The notes beneath the pieces are model-generated. The model was not told the DNA's origin. It saw only the letters and a list, made by a program, of their open reading frames with translations, and did not search any database. A DNA stretch of 64,000 bases. Source: Thermoplasmata archaeon (lineage in GTDB: Archaea > Thermoplasmatota > Thermoplasmata > Lutacidiplasmatales > UBA184). Shown piece by piece: positions 36,599 to 46,886 of this stretch. The DNA lies in the NCBI GenBank assembly GCA_021798195.1, contig JAJZYH010000006.1, positions 1 to 64,000 on the forward strand, written 5' to 3'. Positions within the stretch are counted from its first letter, which is position 1. Every line of letters starts with the position of its first letter. The translations under genes and the position numbers were made by a program.

Positions 36599-37360
36599 GT
36601 GAGCAACGATAATGAGGCTAGAAAGAGTCCGAAGAACACATTGATGGAGAAAATAGTCAGGTGGGAACTGGAGGCCCGCGGGCGCGTCCAGCGGGTAGGC
36701 TACCGTGACCTGGTGGAAGAAACCGCCCGGATGCTGAACCTGGTCGGGAAGGTGGGGAACGACCCGGAGGATGACCAATTGGTCCATGTGGTGGTCCAGG
36801 GCCCCGAGAGCACGCTCTCCGAGTTCGTCAAAGCAATCAGCGGCCGGCATGGGTTTGCGGATGCTACCATTCGTACGGGGAACACCGGGGAACCGGACCC
36901 CAAGCTGGTGCGGTTCGCCAAGGAGCGCGGTTCTCCTGAGAAGGAGACGCTGGAAAGGTCCGACCAATCGGTCCTGATTCTGGACAACATGGCATCGACC
37001 CTCGGCGGTCTCCGCGAAGAGACGCACAAGGGGTTCTCCGAGTTGGGTACCAAGATGGACAAGGGGTTCACCAGCCTAGGTGCCAAGATGGACCGCTTGG
37101 GCGACAAGATGGACAGAGGGTTTCGGGACAGCATTGCGAGTTCCGAACGCCTCCACAAGGATTTCACCGTGCGCTTCAACCGCGGGGATGCCTCCTACGG
37201 GATGATCGGGAAGACTCTGGCCCGAATGGACAAGAACCTGGAAAAGCTCACGAAGGCGATTCTTGCCTTGGCCCAGGAGTCCCACCGGGCAGCCCGGGCC
37301 GCTCCCACGAAAACGCGAGCTGCCTCTCGTTCCAAGGGCAGGAAGCACGCGTTCCGTTAA
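36599..37360 (+). CDS. Acylphosphatase domain fused to coiled-coil/KMDxGF repeat tail
   Basis: ARGRVQRVGYRDLVEETARML...VHVVVQGPESTLSEFVKAI; GFSELGTKMDKGFTSLGAKMDRLGDKMDRGF. Confidence 0.75.
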   Translation: MSNDNEARKSPKNTLMEKIVRWELEARGRVQRVGYRDLVEETARMLNLVGKVGNDPEDDQLVHVVVQGPESTLSEFVKAISGRHGFADATIRTGNTGEPDPKLVRFAKERGSPEKETLERSDQSVLILDNMASTLGGLREETHKGFSELGTKMDKGFTSLGAKMDRLGDKMDRGFRDSIASSERLHKDFTVRFNRGDASYGMIGKTLARMDKNLEKLTKAILALAQESHRAARAAPTKTRAASRSKGRKHAFR

Positions 37361-37482
37361 TCGGCATCGGTTCCGTTAGCGCACCCTTCTGACCCTCGAT
37401 TTACCTGGGCGGGCTCCCTCGTTTCTGTTGGCTTCACTCCTGGAAGATGGCCATGGTGGCCACTGAGGGTTGACCCGCCCCT

Positions 37483-37830
37483 GTGGTGAGCACCCGATCT
37501 CGCGTTTCTTCTCGAGGGAATGGCCACCTGCGTTGGGTTCATTCTGCTCATAACAAGCCCATTTCGTTCACCCGCAGCATTACCCGGAAGTTCAAGGACG
37601 GGACCGAGCGGACCTACTACCACCGGGTCGATGGGTTCCGCGTGGGAGGGAAGGTCCGCCAGCGGATGGTGGAGTACGTGGGCACCAACCCGGACCGGCC
37701 GACCATTCCGCTCGACCTGCCCCTCATTCACCCCCTCCCCCGTCGCCTTCTCGAGATTGTGGGCGAGGGTCGCGTACTCCTGCCCGGGGCCCACCGCATC
37801 CTCGTCTTGCACCCCATCCGGCGAAGCTGA
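37483..37830 (+). pseudogene. Transposase N-terminal fragment (IS4/IS1634-like)
   Basis: TRKFKDGTERTYYHRVDGFRVGGKVRQRMVEYVGTNP matches the N-terminal block of this transposase type; catalytic domain missing. Confidence 0.5.
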
Positions 37831-38389
37831 AGTGGCGGCATGGCGGGCAGGCCCCGGCCCACCGCCCGCTCCTGGAAATGCCTTTTGCCGCGCCCCAGGG
37901 GATCCCGGGGAGCTCGGCCGCGGTTCCCCGTGCCGGTCTGCTGCATCCCCTGGATGCTCCAGCGCTCGAAGAGCGCGGGGAACCGGGAGGTCGGTTCGGC
38001 CCACGGGGCCCGAACCTGGAGCCTCCTATGTGGAGGGGACTCCATGCGGGGTGCTCGGATGTATGGGAAGACCAGTGAAACGCAGCTGCCGAGGGACCCC
38101 CCGGCCCGTTCCTCGGTGGGGTCGAAGAGGGACCGGGAGAGCCCTCCGTGCGGTCACGGCTTCCGCTCGGCCGGCGGATGACCGACCCAAACGTCGAGCG
38201 GGTGCTCCGTGAGGCCCGAGTCCACGCGGTCCACGCTCCATGGCGCCATGATCCAGAGCAGGGGACGATGAAGTTCGACGTCTTGCACCCTCCGCTACTC
38301 CCAGGGGGAGAGGCGAATGGCCGACATCAACCTACCCCCGACAAAGCCGGAGCGACCTCGATAAATCCGCGGGAGCCGACTCCCTTCGT

Positions 38390-39048
38390 TCACAGGTCCT
38401 TCGACGAAATGGGTTGCGTGGGACGGACTCTCGTTCCCTCAGAGGTCCTCTCGCTCCAACGCGTCCGGGCCACCGCTCCCCATCTTGCGGGGACGCGGAA
38501 GGCGCGAGGATGTCCTTCGTCCGACCAAACGATACGGATGGGAGGGAGATCTTCACTCCCCGCGGGCTCGGGACTCGTTGGCGCCTCGATCTCAAGGATC
38601 TCGTCGAAGGGGATCCGGCGAAGGGCGCCGTTGGCCATGAGCCTCAGTTGTACGGACTTCTTCCGGAGACGGACCTCCTCCGGCACCGTCCGCCGAAGGC
38701 GCATCACATACGGATAGAACGACGCCGCCACTGCTTCGAGCCCCACCGCGATGGCCACGAAAACGAGGATGCTCAGGGAACCATCCTGGAAGATTCCACG
38801 GAACCAAGCCGCGAGGCCCAGGGGAATCGGAAGAAGCGCAAGTATCCAAAGAACGAGTGTCATCATCTGAGGGTTCCTGCTCTTCTGGAGCTCCCCCACC
38901 GGGATCCATAGACCATCCACACTCTCGGAGGAAGGGGGCACCGCGGTGGTTCCCGGGTCCCTTTCCTGGCTGGAAACCGGATCCGAGACGAGTCGGGGAC
39001 GGGACACGATGACCTGGTCTGGGTCCGACATGGCCTGGTCTTCCATCG
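38390..39048 (-). CDS. Hypothetical membrane protein with two TM segments
   Basis: MMTLVLWILALLPIPLGLAAWF...SLSILVFVAIAVGLEAVAAS; ORF 38390-39184 trimmed to MEDQAMSDPDQ. Confidence 0.55.
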
Positions 39049-39134
39049 ACCAACGGGGTCGCATGAACCTTGCGACGGGAATCCAAACCCAATTATGGCG
39101 GGAGCCGTCCAGGGGATCGGTGAGATACCCCCAC

Positions 39135-39830
39135 ATGCCGTCCATCCGAAACCCGCGGAAGGAATTCGACCGGGAAGCCCGCACCTACGATGAGACCGCC
39201 ACCGCCACCATGCCGCTCTACTCGGAGCTCCACCAGATGATCGTGTGGGGTGCTCCCCACCTCCGGACGCGTCCCATCCGGATCCTGGAGCTCGGTTCCG
39301 GGACGGGGAACCTCACGGCCCTCCTCCTCGAGACGTTCCCCCACGCCCATGTGAAGGCCCTGGACATCTCCCCCACCATGGTTTCCATCAGCCGCAAGAA
39401 GCTCCGTCGCTGGAGCGATCGCCTGGAGATCCACGTGGGGGAGCTGGATGACTGGCCGGAGAGCCAGCCGTTGGACGCCATCGTCTCCTGCCTGGCCATC
39501 CACCACCTGAAGGACGACCGGAAGGAGGCCCTCTTCGCCAAGATCCATCGCTCCCTGCGGCCGGGAGGGTACTTCGGGGACGGGGATGATCACCTCCCGG
39601 AGGATTCGCGCTTCGATGAGAGGTTCGCCGCCCTGGCGAACCGGCTGACCACCGCCGGAAAGGGCCGCGACAATCCCCTGGCGATCCAGAAGGTCTGGCA
39701 CGAGCACGAGCTCTACGATTACCCCGTTCCGGTCTCGCGGGAGATCGAGTGGCTCCGATCCGCCGGCTTCCTGCACGTGGACACCCCCTGGAGGTTCTTC
39801 AACCAGGCGGTGGTGTGGGCCTACAAGTGA
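39135..39830 (+). CDS. Class I SAM-dependent methyltransferase
   Basis: IRILELGSGTGNLTALLLETFPHAHVKALDISPTMV...DAIVSCLAIHHL. Confidence 0.88.
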   Translation: MPSIRNPRKEFDREARTYDETATATMPLYSELHQMIVWGAPHLRTRPIRILELGSGTGNLTALLLETFPHAHVKALDISPTMVSISRKKLRRWSDRLEIHVGELDDWPESQPLDAIVSCLAIHHLKDDRKEALFAKIHRSLRPGGYFGDGDDHLPEDSRFDERFAALANRLTTAGKGRDNPLAIQKVWHEHELYDYPVPVSREIEWLRSAGFLHVDTPWRFFNQAVVWAYK

Positions 39831-39916
39831 GAGGGCCCGGGATGGATGCTTCACCCGCCGCGCCAAGCCTTAAGAGTCTCCGGGATGCTGTTTGACCGGG
39901 AGGTCCCTACGGTCCC

Positions 39917-41617
39917 ATGTCCGCCCCCACCCCGGAGCCCGCCGCCTCGTCACCGGGTTTCAACCTCTTCCAGCAGATCCTCATCTTTACCGACAAGGCG
40001 TCCCGGGGAGGGCGCTCGCCGGTCTCCCGGGAGGACTTTGTTCGGAACCTGCGTCGGGAATTGGGCGGCGTCGATTATGCCCAGCTCAAGGCGGCATTGA
40101 TCCAACTGCGGGAACGAGGGCTCCTTCTCATCGAGTGGGTCGGAGCGGAGGATTTCGCGGCGAACCTCTCCGATACCGGAAAGGACGTCCTGGCCCGGAT
40201 GAAGGGGGCCGGGCGCGCGGAGCCCACGCCCGCTTCCGCCCCCTCCGACGTGGGGGAGAGACCCCTCCCACCGGCAGACCACGCCGCCGGGACCCCTTCG
40301 GGGCCCCAGGTGGAACCGGAAGCTCCGCCCGTCGCGGTCTCCCCCGGCCCACGTGCCGTGGAGGGCCCCCCACCGGGACCGTCTTCCTCCCCCCTGCCGG
40401 ATACGTCGTCTTCGGCCCCTCTGCCACAGGGTCCCCCGGCTTCGTCCCCTGTCGGGCCATCCCCTGGGATTGCGGTAGGGACCTCCCCGGAGCCGATGCC
40501 TGCCCCGGACGCGGCTCAGGTGGCCCAGAACGAACAGATCGTCCGGGCCTGGCAGGAGCTTGCGGTGTCCCGACAGGCCCTGGAGCAGCAAGCCGCCCAG
40601 CTCCAGGAACGGGAGGACCAGCTGGCGCAGCGGGTCGCGGAGTGGGCGGCCAAGCATGAGAGCCTCCAGTCCTCGCTCGCAAACCTCCAGCAGCGAGAAT
40701 CCGACCTGGAACGTCGGGAGAAGGCGGTCCGGGACCACGAAACGGCCCTCACGGAGCGCGAGGACGCGCTCCGGTCCTCACTCCAGAGCGCTGCCGCGGC
40801 GGGTACCCCGCCGTCGGTGGATTCCCGTGCGACCGACCTCGACGCCCGGGAGGCGGAGCTCACCCGACGTGAGGGGGACCTTCGCACGCTGCGTTCGGAG
40901 CTGGAACGACGGGAGTCCGCGGCCCGGGAACGCCTCAAGGCGCTCACGCTACGGGAAGAGAAGGTCCGGGGGGATGAAGCCACCCTGGCGGAGCGGGAGA
41001 GGCACCTCCTCGCCATGGAGGAGGAGGTAGAGGCCACCCGGCGGACCTCCGAGGAGGAGGTACGGCGGAGCCGTCAGGAATTGGACCAGATGGTGGGGGC
41101 GGCGCGAGCCCGCCTCACGGAATTGGAGGAACGTGAGACCGCCCTGACGGCAAAGGAGCGCTCGTTGGGAGTCCGGGAGAGCCAGCTCCAGGACAAGGAG
41201 TCCCGTCTCACCGCCTCCCAGCAGGCCGTCCTGGACCGTGAGAAGGAACTCTCCCAGCGCGAGGATCTGGTGCGAGCCACGGAGGATCGACAGGCCCGGA
41301 TGGCCCACGAAATGGAACAGAAGTCGAGTTCCCTCGCCCAATCCGAGGCCAGCATCGCCGGACGGGAACGAGAGGTGGCGAACCGGGAGGCCGCCTTCCA
41401 CAAGGAGCACCAGGACCTGGAACTCCGGCGGAAGGAACTGGAGCAGAGGGAGGAGGCCCTCCTCGCCCATGCCCGCCAGTTGGACCAGCACGAAAGCGAG
41501 GTGGAGTCTCTGGAGCAGCGGCGGGCCGCCGTCCGGGAGGGTCTCCGCAGCACGCACGAGGGGATCCGCCGCCACGTCCAGAAACACCGTGGGGGCGCGG
41601 ACGAACCGGCCCGCTAG
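39917..41617 (+). CDS. N-terminal helical/winged-helix-like domain, Pro-rich linker and ~350-aa coiled coil
   Basis: Heptad-rich RE..L..RE repeats; SREDFVRNLRRELGGVDYAQLKAALIQLRERGLLLI at the N-terminus. Confidence 0.65.
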   Translation: MSAPTPEPAASSPGFNLFQQILIFTDKASRGGRSPVSREDFVRNLRRELGGVDYAQLKAALIQLRERGLLLIEWVGAEDFAANLSDTGKDVLARMKGAGRAEPTPASAPSDVGERPLPPADHAAGTPSGPQVEPEAPPVAVSPGPRAVEGPPPGPSSSPLPDTSSSAPLPQGPPASSPVGPSPGIAVGTSPEPMPAPDAAQVAQNEQIVRAWQELAVSRQALEQQAAQLQEREDQLAQRVAEWAAKHESLQSSLANLQQRESDLERREKAVRDHETALTEREDALRSSLQSAAAAGTPPSVDSRATDLDAREAELTRREGDLRTLRSELERRESAARERLKALTLREEKVRGDEATLAERERHLLAMEEEVEATRRTSEEEVRRSRQELDQMVGAARARLTELEERETALTAKERSLGVRESQLQDKESRLTASQQAVLDREKELSQREDLVRATEDRQARMAHEMEQKSSSLAQSEASIAGREREVANREAAFHKEHQDLELRRKELEQREEALLAHARQLDQHESEVESLEQRRAAVREGLRSTHEGIRRHVQKHRGGADEPAR

Positions 41618-42441
41618 GCGTGCCGGGGCCCTTCCGGATCCCGTTCGTCCGGGAACGCGACCCCCAGGTCCCTGAGGACGGGCCGGAAGGGTCTCCAGCG
41701 ACGGGTTCCCGTGGGTTCGATGTCGAAGGAGAGCACCCGGTCCTCCCCCTCCGTCCGGCTCTCCGCCGGATCCACGGCGACGCCCTGAGGGGTCCATATC
41801 CCGGATCCTCCGGCGAAGACGAGCCCATCCTCCACGCCGGTCCGGTTCACATACGCGACCCAGAGGCCATTCTCGATGGCCCGGGCGGGCAGGAGGCGCT
41901 CGAAGAGCGGGCGGGAGGTGACCGGAGACGCCGAGAGGATCACCAGGAGATCCGCTCCCCCCATGGCGAGGTCGCGGCTCACTTCCGGGAAGAAGACGTC
42001 GTAGCAGATCTCGGCGCCCAACTTCCCCCACGGGGAGGGCAGCACCAGCCCGCGTCTCCCCGGGGCGTAGTGGAGACCCTCTTCAAAGGGCCCGAACGTG
42101 GGCAGGAACCGCTTCCCTTGCACGGAGACGGACCCGGAGGGGTCCACCCAGATGGCGGCGTTCTGGATCTCCCCCGCCCGGGGGGAGGATCGCCAGGGAG
42201 CTCCCACGACGATCCACGCTCCGGAGCGTCGGGCGGCCTTCTGGACCCGCCCGAGGAGCGGGCTCCCCGGCTCCAGGGCGAGCAGGTGCGCCTGGTCCCC
42301 CACCCGGTACCCGCTGAGGAAGAGCTCGGGAAACGCGATGAGGTGGGCCCCGTTGTACCGCCGGACCGTCGCTTCCAAGGTACGCAGGTTTGCGAGGGGT
42401 TCCCCCCGCACCGGGGCCAGTTCGGCCAGGACCACGCGCAT
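41614..42441 (-). CDS. Carbon-nitrogen hydrolase (nitrilase superfamily)
   Basis: LIAFPELFLSGY (Glu), VQGKRFLPTF (Lys), GAEICYDVFFPEVSR (Cys). Confidence 0.9.
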   Translation of the reverse strand: MRVVLAELAPVRGEPLANLRTLEATVRRYNGAHLIAFPELFLSGYRVGDQAHLLALEPGSPLLGRVQKAARRSGAWIVVGAPWRSSPRAGEIQNAAIWVDPSGSVSVQGKRFLPTFGPFEEGLHYAPGRRGLVLPSPWGKLGAEICYDVFFPEVSRDLAMGGADLLVILSASPVTSRPLFERLLPARAIENGLWVAYVNRTGVEDGLVFAGGSGIWTPQGVAVDPAESRTEGEDRVLSFDIEPTGTRRWRPFRPVLRDLGVAFPDERDPEGPRHA

Positions 42442-42463
42442 GACGGGGATCCTCCACGGGAAC

Positions 42464-42931
42464 CTAATAGAAGTGCCTTCGCACGGCGAGGAGGTAAACG
42501 TAGAGCACCCACAGGGCGAGGAAGGCGTAGGAGAAGGGCACGTAGCGGAAGAAGAACACCGCCTCCACGGCCACCGTCGCCCCTGCCCCCACCCAGAGCG
42601 CCCACCGTTCCTGGTGCCACAGCCCGTTGGCCACGCTGAGCGCCACGACCCCTCCGATGAAGAGGACCAGGGAGCTCGTGAGCGTGAGGGGGACCGTGTA
42701 GAACTCCACGGTCTGGGCGAAGAACGTGGTGGCGGGGAACGACACGAAGGGCATGAGCAGCATGATGAGCCCCGTCAGGAAGGCCACGAGCCCCGCGATC
42801 CCCACCACGAGGGAGAGAAGGGAGATCCCCAGGGGCCGTCCCAGACGCGGGGAGTAGTATCGGTACGGCCCGGACGCCGGGACACCCCCTCGACTCCAGG
42901 GACCCGTGCCGGGAGGCGGGCGGACGCTCAT
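42464..42931 (-). CDS. Hypothetical 4-TM membrane protein
   Basis: Four hydrophobic helices after MSVRPPPGTGPWSRGG. Confidence 0.6.
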   Translation of the reverse strand: MSVRPPPGTGPWSRGGVPASGPYRYYSPRLGRPLGISLLSLVVGIAGLVAFLTGLIMLLMPFVSFPATTFFAQTVEFYTVPLTLTSSLVLFIGGVVALSVANGLWHQERWALWVGAGATVAVEAVFFFRYVPFSYAFLALWVLYVYLLAVRRHFY

Positions 42932-43057
42932 GGGGATCTCCGGGGTCTCGTCCCGGGCAGCGGGACGTGCACGGCTGGGAATTCCATGGACATTACGGGT
43001 TCTCATCCTCCGGGGGTGCCATGAGGCTTTCCGTGGGCTCCCCGGGGGGGCGCCGGC

Positions 43058-44104
43058 TCAGAATCTCCGGGAGATCGTCCCCTGGGCGAGCCGCTCCATG
43101 AGGGAGCGGTAGGGCCCGGGGGGGATGGGGGAGAGCGCTTCCACGGCCTGCTCCGCCCAGTGGCGGGCCTCGGCGAGGCCCCGGGCATGGGCTTCGGTGG
43201 AGTCCACGAGCTCCTTGAGGCGCAGGAGGTCGGCGGGTCCCTTCCGCCGCAGGTTGAAGAGCCTCTCGAATTCGCCCTTTTCCCTCCCGGAGAGACGCCC
43301 GTAGGCGTCCAGGGTCACCAGGGTGGGCAACCCCTCCCGGAAGTCGGAATACAGGGGCTTCCCCAGGACGTCCGGGTCCCCGTAGATGTCCAGGAGGTCA
43401 TCCTGGATCTGGAACGCGACCCCGAGGCACCTCCCGTACTCCTCGAGCCCCTCCACGATCGGGGCGGACGCGGCGGACACGAGGGCCACGGAGGCCATCC
43501 CGGCCGCCACGATGCTCGCGGTCTTGTAGATCATGATGCGCACGTAGCGCTCCTTCCCCGTGGTGAGGTCGAACCGGGAGTTCTCCTGCATCACCTCCCC
43601 CTGCGCGAGGTCGGCGCAGGCCTCCCCGCACCGGAGGATGATCTCGGCGGGGTAGCGCGCCGCCAACTGGAAGGCCCGGACGAAGAGGTAGTCCCCCGTG
43701 ACGATGGCGGCGGGGGTCCCGAAGGCGCGGGTGACGGAGGGACGTCCCCGGCGCATCTGGGCATGGTCGATGACGTCGTCGTGGACGAGGGTCGCCGTGT
43801 GGATGAGCTGGAAGGCCGCCGCGAGGGCCTGGATCTCGGTGGTCTTCGAGAACCCCAGGGAGCGGTAGCCCGCCGCCATGAGCAGCGGTCGGATGCGCTT
43901 GCCGCCGGATGCCGTGGCATAGACCGCGGACTCCGTGAGGAAGGGGTAGGAGATGGGGAGGGCCTGCTGCAGGCACTCCTCCACCTTCTGGAGGTCGTCG
44001 GAGAGCTCCGGGAGCAGGTCCAGGAACTCGGAGAGGCTCCCATTCCCCAGTGCGCGTCCCACCAGGAACTCGAGCGAGCCCTCCTTGTCGGGCGGAGCGG
44101 TCAT
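43058..44104 (-). CDS. Polyprenyl (geranylgeranyl) diphosphate synthase
   Basis: GGKRIRPLL, LVHDDVIDHAQMRRGRPS, QIQDDLLDIYGD. Confidence 0.94.
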   Translation of the reverse strand: MTAPPDKEGSLEFLVGRALGNGSLSEFLDLLPELSDDLQKVEECLQQALPISYPFLTESAVYATASGGKRIRPLLMAAGYRSLGFSKTTEIQALAAAFQLIHTATLVHDDVIDHAQMRRGRPSVTRAFGTPAAIVTGDYLFVRAFQLAARYPAEIILRCGEACADLAQGEVMQENSRFDLTTGKERYVRIMIYKTASIVAAGMASVALVSAASAPIVEGLEEYGRCLGVAFQIQDDLLDIYGDPDVLGKPLYSDFREGLPTLVTLDAYGRLSGREKGEFERLFNLRRKGPADLLRLKELVDSTEAHARGLAEARHWAEQAVEALSPIPPGPYRSLMERLAQGTISRRF

Positions 44105-45207
44105 GAGTCCGGGGCCCCCCGGGCCCAGGGATGCTTGAGGCGGATCATCCGGTTGAGCCCCCCCACGCCGAGCATCCGCATCCCCAGGGAGAGCCAGCGG
44201 TCGTACCCGATGACCCGGTCCCCCCACCTCTTGAGGTCCCAGCCCCTCTTCAAGGGGACATAGAGGTGGCGCTTCCACCGGGCATCGTATTCCGAGAGGG
44301 AGGTCCCCGCACGCACGTGGAGGGCCGCCACGGAGCCCGCGTCCATGCCTGAGATCATGGCGGTGGGGATCCCTCCTCCATTGGTGGCCATCACCAGGTT
44401 GGCCGCATCCCCCGCGAGGAGAGAGTTTCCGCGCACCAGGGTGGCCGGAGGGGAGCCCAGGGGAACCCACCATCGGGTGAGGTCCCGGGGAGGGGGGAGG
44501 CCGGTGCGGCGGCAGAAGCGGTCCAGGAGGCTCGAAAGGCCCATGCGGGGGGGGATCCCCGAGACCCCGAGACCCACGTTGGCCTCACCACCCTTGGGGA
44601 TGATCCAGGCGTATCCCCCGGGTGCAACGCTCCCGAAATGGAGCTCGGGGGAGGGGGGCAGGGGGCCTTCCACGGTGGCGGTGATCATGCGGTACATCTG
44701 GCGGGAGGGGTACCCTCCGCGGGAGCGGGCCACCACGGAGAGGGGGCCGTCGGCCCCCACCAGGACCCGGGCCGAGACCTGGACGCCCCCCGCGAACTCC
44801 ACCCCGTCCGGCAGGATCCGGGTCACCCCCGCGGGAAACCTCAACTCCGCCCCCGCGGACTCGGCCCGGTGGGCGAGGTATTTGTCGAAGCTGCGGCGGG
44901 AGATGGAGAACCCGTCCACGGGGAGGGAATAGCGGGCACCCGTGGGGGCCACGCAGACGAGCGTGCGCGTCCGCTGGACGATCGTCTCCTCCGGGACCCA
45001 GAAGCCGTCCTCGAACCCCTCGTTCCATGGGAACAGGTCCCGGAGCTCCTCCAGGGTGGGGAGGAACTCCCCGCACTGCACCGGGAAGCCGATCTCGGGC
45101 CGCTGGTCCACGAGGAGGGTCCGGGCCCCTCCCCGGGCGGCGAAGTAGGCCGCGGTGCTGCCCGCGGGCCCGGCGCCCACCACGACCACGTCGAAGGACT
45201 CGTTCAT
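44101..45207 (-). CDS. Geranylgeranyl reductase-family flavoprotein
   Basis: DVVVVGAGPAGSTAAYFAARGGARTLLVDQRPEIGFPVQCGE; LLAGDAANLVMATNGGGIPTAMISG. Confidence 0.9.
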   Translation of the reverse strand: MNESFDVVVVGAGPAGSTAAYFAARGGARTLLVDQRPEIGFPVQCGEFLPTLEELRDLFPWNEGFEDGFWVPEETIVQRTRTLVCVAPTGARYSLPVDGFSISRRSFDKYLAHRAESAGAELRFPAGVTRILPDGVEFAGGVQVSARVLVGADGPLSVVARSRGGYPSRQMYRMITATVEGPLPPSPELHFGSVAPGGYAWIIPKGGEANVGLGVSGIPPRMGLSSLLDRFCRRTGLPPPRDLTRWWVPLGSPPATLVRGNSLLAGDAANLVMATNGGGIPTAMISGMDAGSVAALHVRAGTSLSEYDARWKRHLYVPLKRGWDLKRWGDRVIGYDRWLSLGMRMLGVGGLNRMIRLKHPWARGAPDS

Positions 45208-45262
45208 TCCCACCCCCTCGGACGTGCCCGTCTCCTTTAGCCTTCCCCGTGGGATCTCTCGC

Positions 45263-46861
45263 TCAGTACCCCAGGCTCCAGAACTGGGTCGCCGCCGCGT
45301 TGAACGCATGCACGAGGGGAGTGGGATAGATGCCCAGCGCCACGGTGAGGACCGCGGCCGCCACGATGGCGATCCACCGGGCGGCCCCCGCCGCGCGGAT
45401 CTCCGCGGCGATCCGCCCCAGCCCCGGGATGCCGCGGGGCGGGGGGGAGGCCACGCCCTGGGAGGAGTGGGTGAGGGAGCGGTGGAGGGCCGCTCCGGAC
45501 TCCTGGGAGGGAGCGGGTGCTTCGTCGCTCATGTAGACGATCTTGAGGATCCGCGCGTAATAGAAGACGGAGAGGGCGCTGTTGAGGAGCCCCACCACGG
45601 CGAGGAGGATGAAGAGGCCCCCGGCTTCGATGGCTCCCGCGAAGATGTAGAACTTGCCCATGAACCCGAACGTCCCCGGGATCCCCGCCAGGGAGAGGAG
45701 GAGGACGGAAAAGCTGCCCGCCAGGATGGGGTGGGAGTACCCGAGCCCCCGCAGGTCGTCGATGCGCGCCCCGAGGCCGATCTGCGCCAGGGCGGCCACC
45801 ACGAGGAAGGCGCCCCCCTTCATCAGGACGTGGGCCGCCACCAGGAGGGTGGCTCCGGAGAGGGTGGATGGCGTGTCCACGGCGATCCCCAGGAGCATGT
45901 ACCCGGCCTGGGAGATGGAGGAATAGGCCAGCATCCGCTTGAGGGTCTTCTGCTGGAGGGCGAGGATGTTCCCCACCGTCATCGTGGTGACGGCGAGGCC
46001 TCCCAGGGCGATGTAGAGGGGCCAGCCCTGGGGGCCGGCGAAGAGCCGGGTCACGGCCACGAAGACCACGAAGTAGGCGAAGATGCCCATCTTCTTCGAC
46101 CCCGCCGCGAGGAAGGCGGAAACGGTGGAGGGCGCGCCGTCGTACACGTCCACCGCCCACATGTGGAAGGGGACCGCGGTGACCTTGAACCCCAGCCCCA
46201 CGGCCAGGATCCCGAACCCCACCAGGGCAAGGGAAGCATCGGGGGGGAGGCCCTGGGCGATCGTGGCGAGCGACGTGGTGTGGTAGGCCCCGTAGAGGAG
46301 GCTCGCCCCGAAGAAGCTCGTGGCCGTGGAGAGGGCCCCGATGATGTAGAACTTCATGGAGGCTTCCAGCGCCCGGGGGTCCCGCCGGGTGTACCCCACC
46401 AGGACGTAGGTGGAGATGCCCGTCACCTCCACGGACAGGAGGAGGAAGACCAGGTCCGCGGAGAGGGCCACGAGGAGGGTCCCCAGGGTCGCGAGGCCCA
46501 GGAGCCCGTAGAACATGGGGATCCCCACCTCGTCGTCGGGGTCGGAGAGGGACGCGAAGGCGACCAGGATCCCCGCCGACAGGAAGATGGCCTGGAAGAC
46601 GAGGCCCAGGGCGGTGAAGACGACGGGTCCCACCGCCCCGGCGGTGAGATAGGAGGAGGGCAGGGTGGCGAGGCCTCCGAGGCCGGGGACCCCGAGGTCG
46701 GCGAGGACGCTCACGAAGGCGGCGGCCAGGAAGACCGTGGTCCAGGCTCCGAACGCCGCCCTCCGCCGGACGCCCAGGGTGTCCAGGAGGAAGACCCCCA
46801 GGGCGGCCACGAGGGTGAGGATCTCGGGGAGGTAGGCCAGCGGGGGAACGGGAGCGGTCAT
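45263..46861 (-). CDS. nuoN: Complex I-like subunit N
   Basis: Antiporter-like subunit; KMGIFAYFVVF, LKRMLAYSSISQAGYMLLG. Confidence 0.92.
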   Translation of the reverse strand: MTAPVPPLAYLPEILTLVAALGVFLLDTLGVRRRAAFGAWTTVFLAAAFVSVLADLGVPGLGGLATLPSSYLTAGAVGPVVFTALGLVFQAIFLSAGILVAFASLSDPDDEVGIPMFYGLLGLATLGTLLVALSADLVFLLLSVEVTGISTYVLVGYTRRDPRALEASMKFYIIGALSTATSFFGASLLYGAYHTTSLATIAQGLPPDASLALVGFGILAVGLGFKVTAVPFHMWAVDVYDGAPSTVSAFLAAGSKKMGIFAYFVVFVAVTRLFAGPQGWPLYIALGGLAVTTMTVGNILALQQKTLKRMLAYSSISQAGYMLLGIAVDTPSTLSGATLLVAAHVLMKGGAFLVVAALAQIGLGARIDDLRGLGYSHPILAGSFSVLLLSLAGIPGTFGFMGKFYIFAGAIEAGGLFILLAVVGLLNSALSVFYYARILKIVYMSDEAPAPSQESGAALHRSLTHSSQGVASPPPRGIPGLGRIAAEIRAAGAARWIAIVAAAVLTVALGIYPTPLVHAFNAAATQFWSLGY

Positions 46862-46886
46862 GGTCCGTGCGGCACGGATCGCGGGC

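Noticed and set aside
37830-38240. Possible structured RNA or group II intron fragment
   Set aside because: G+C-rich with some inverted segments, but no RNase P, SRP or group II domain motif could be recognised.
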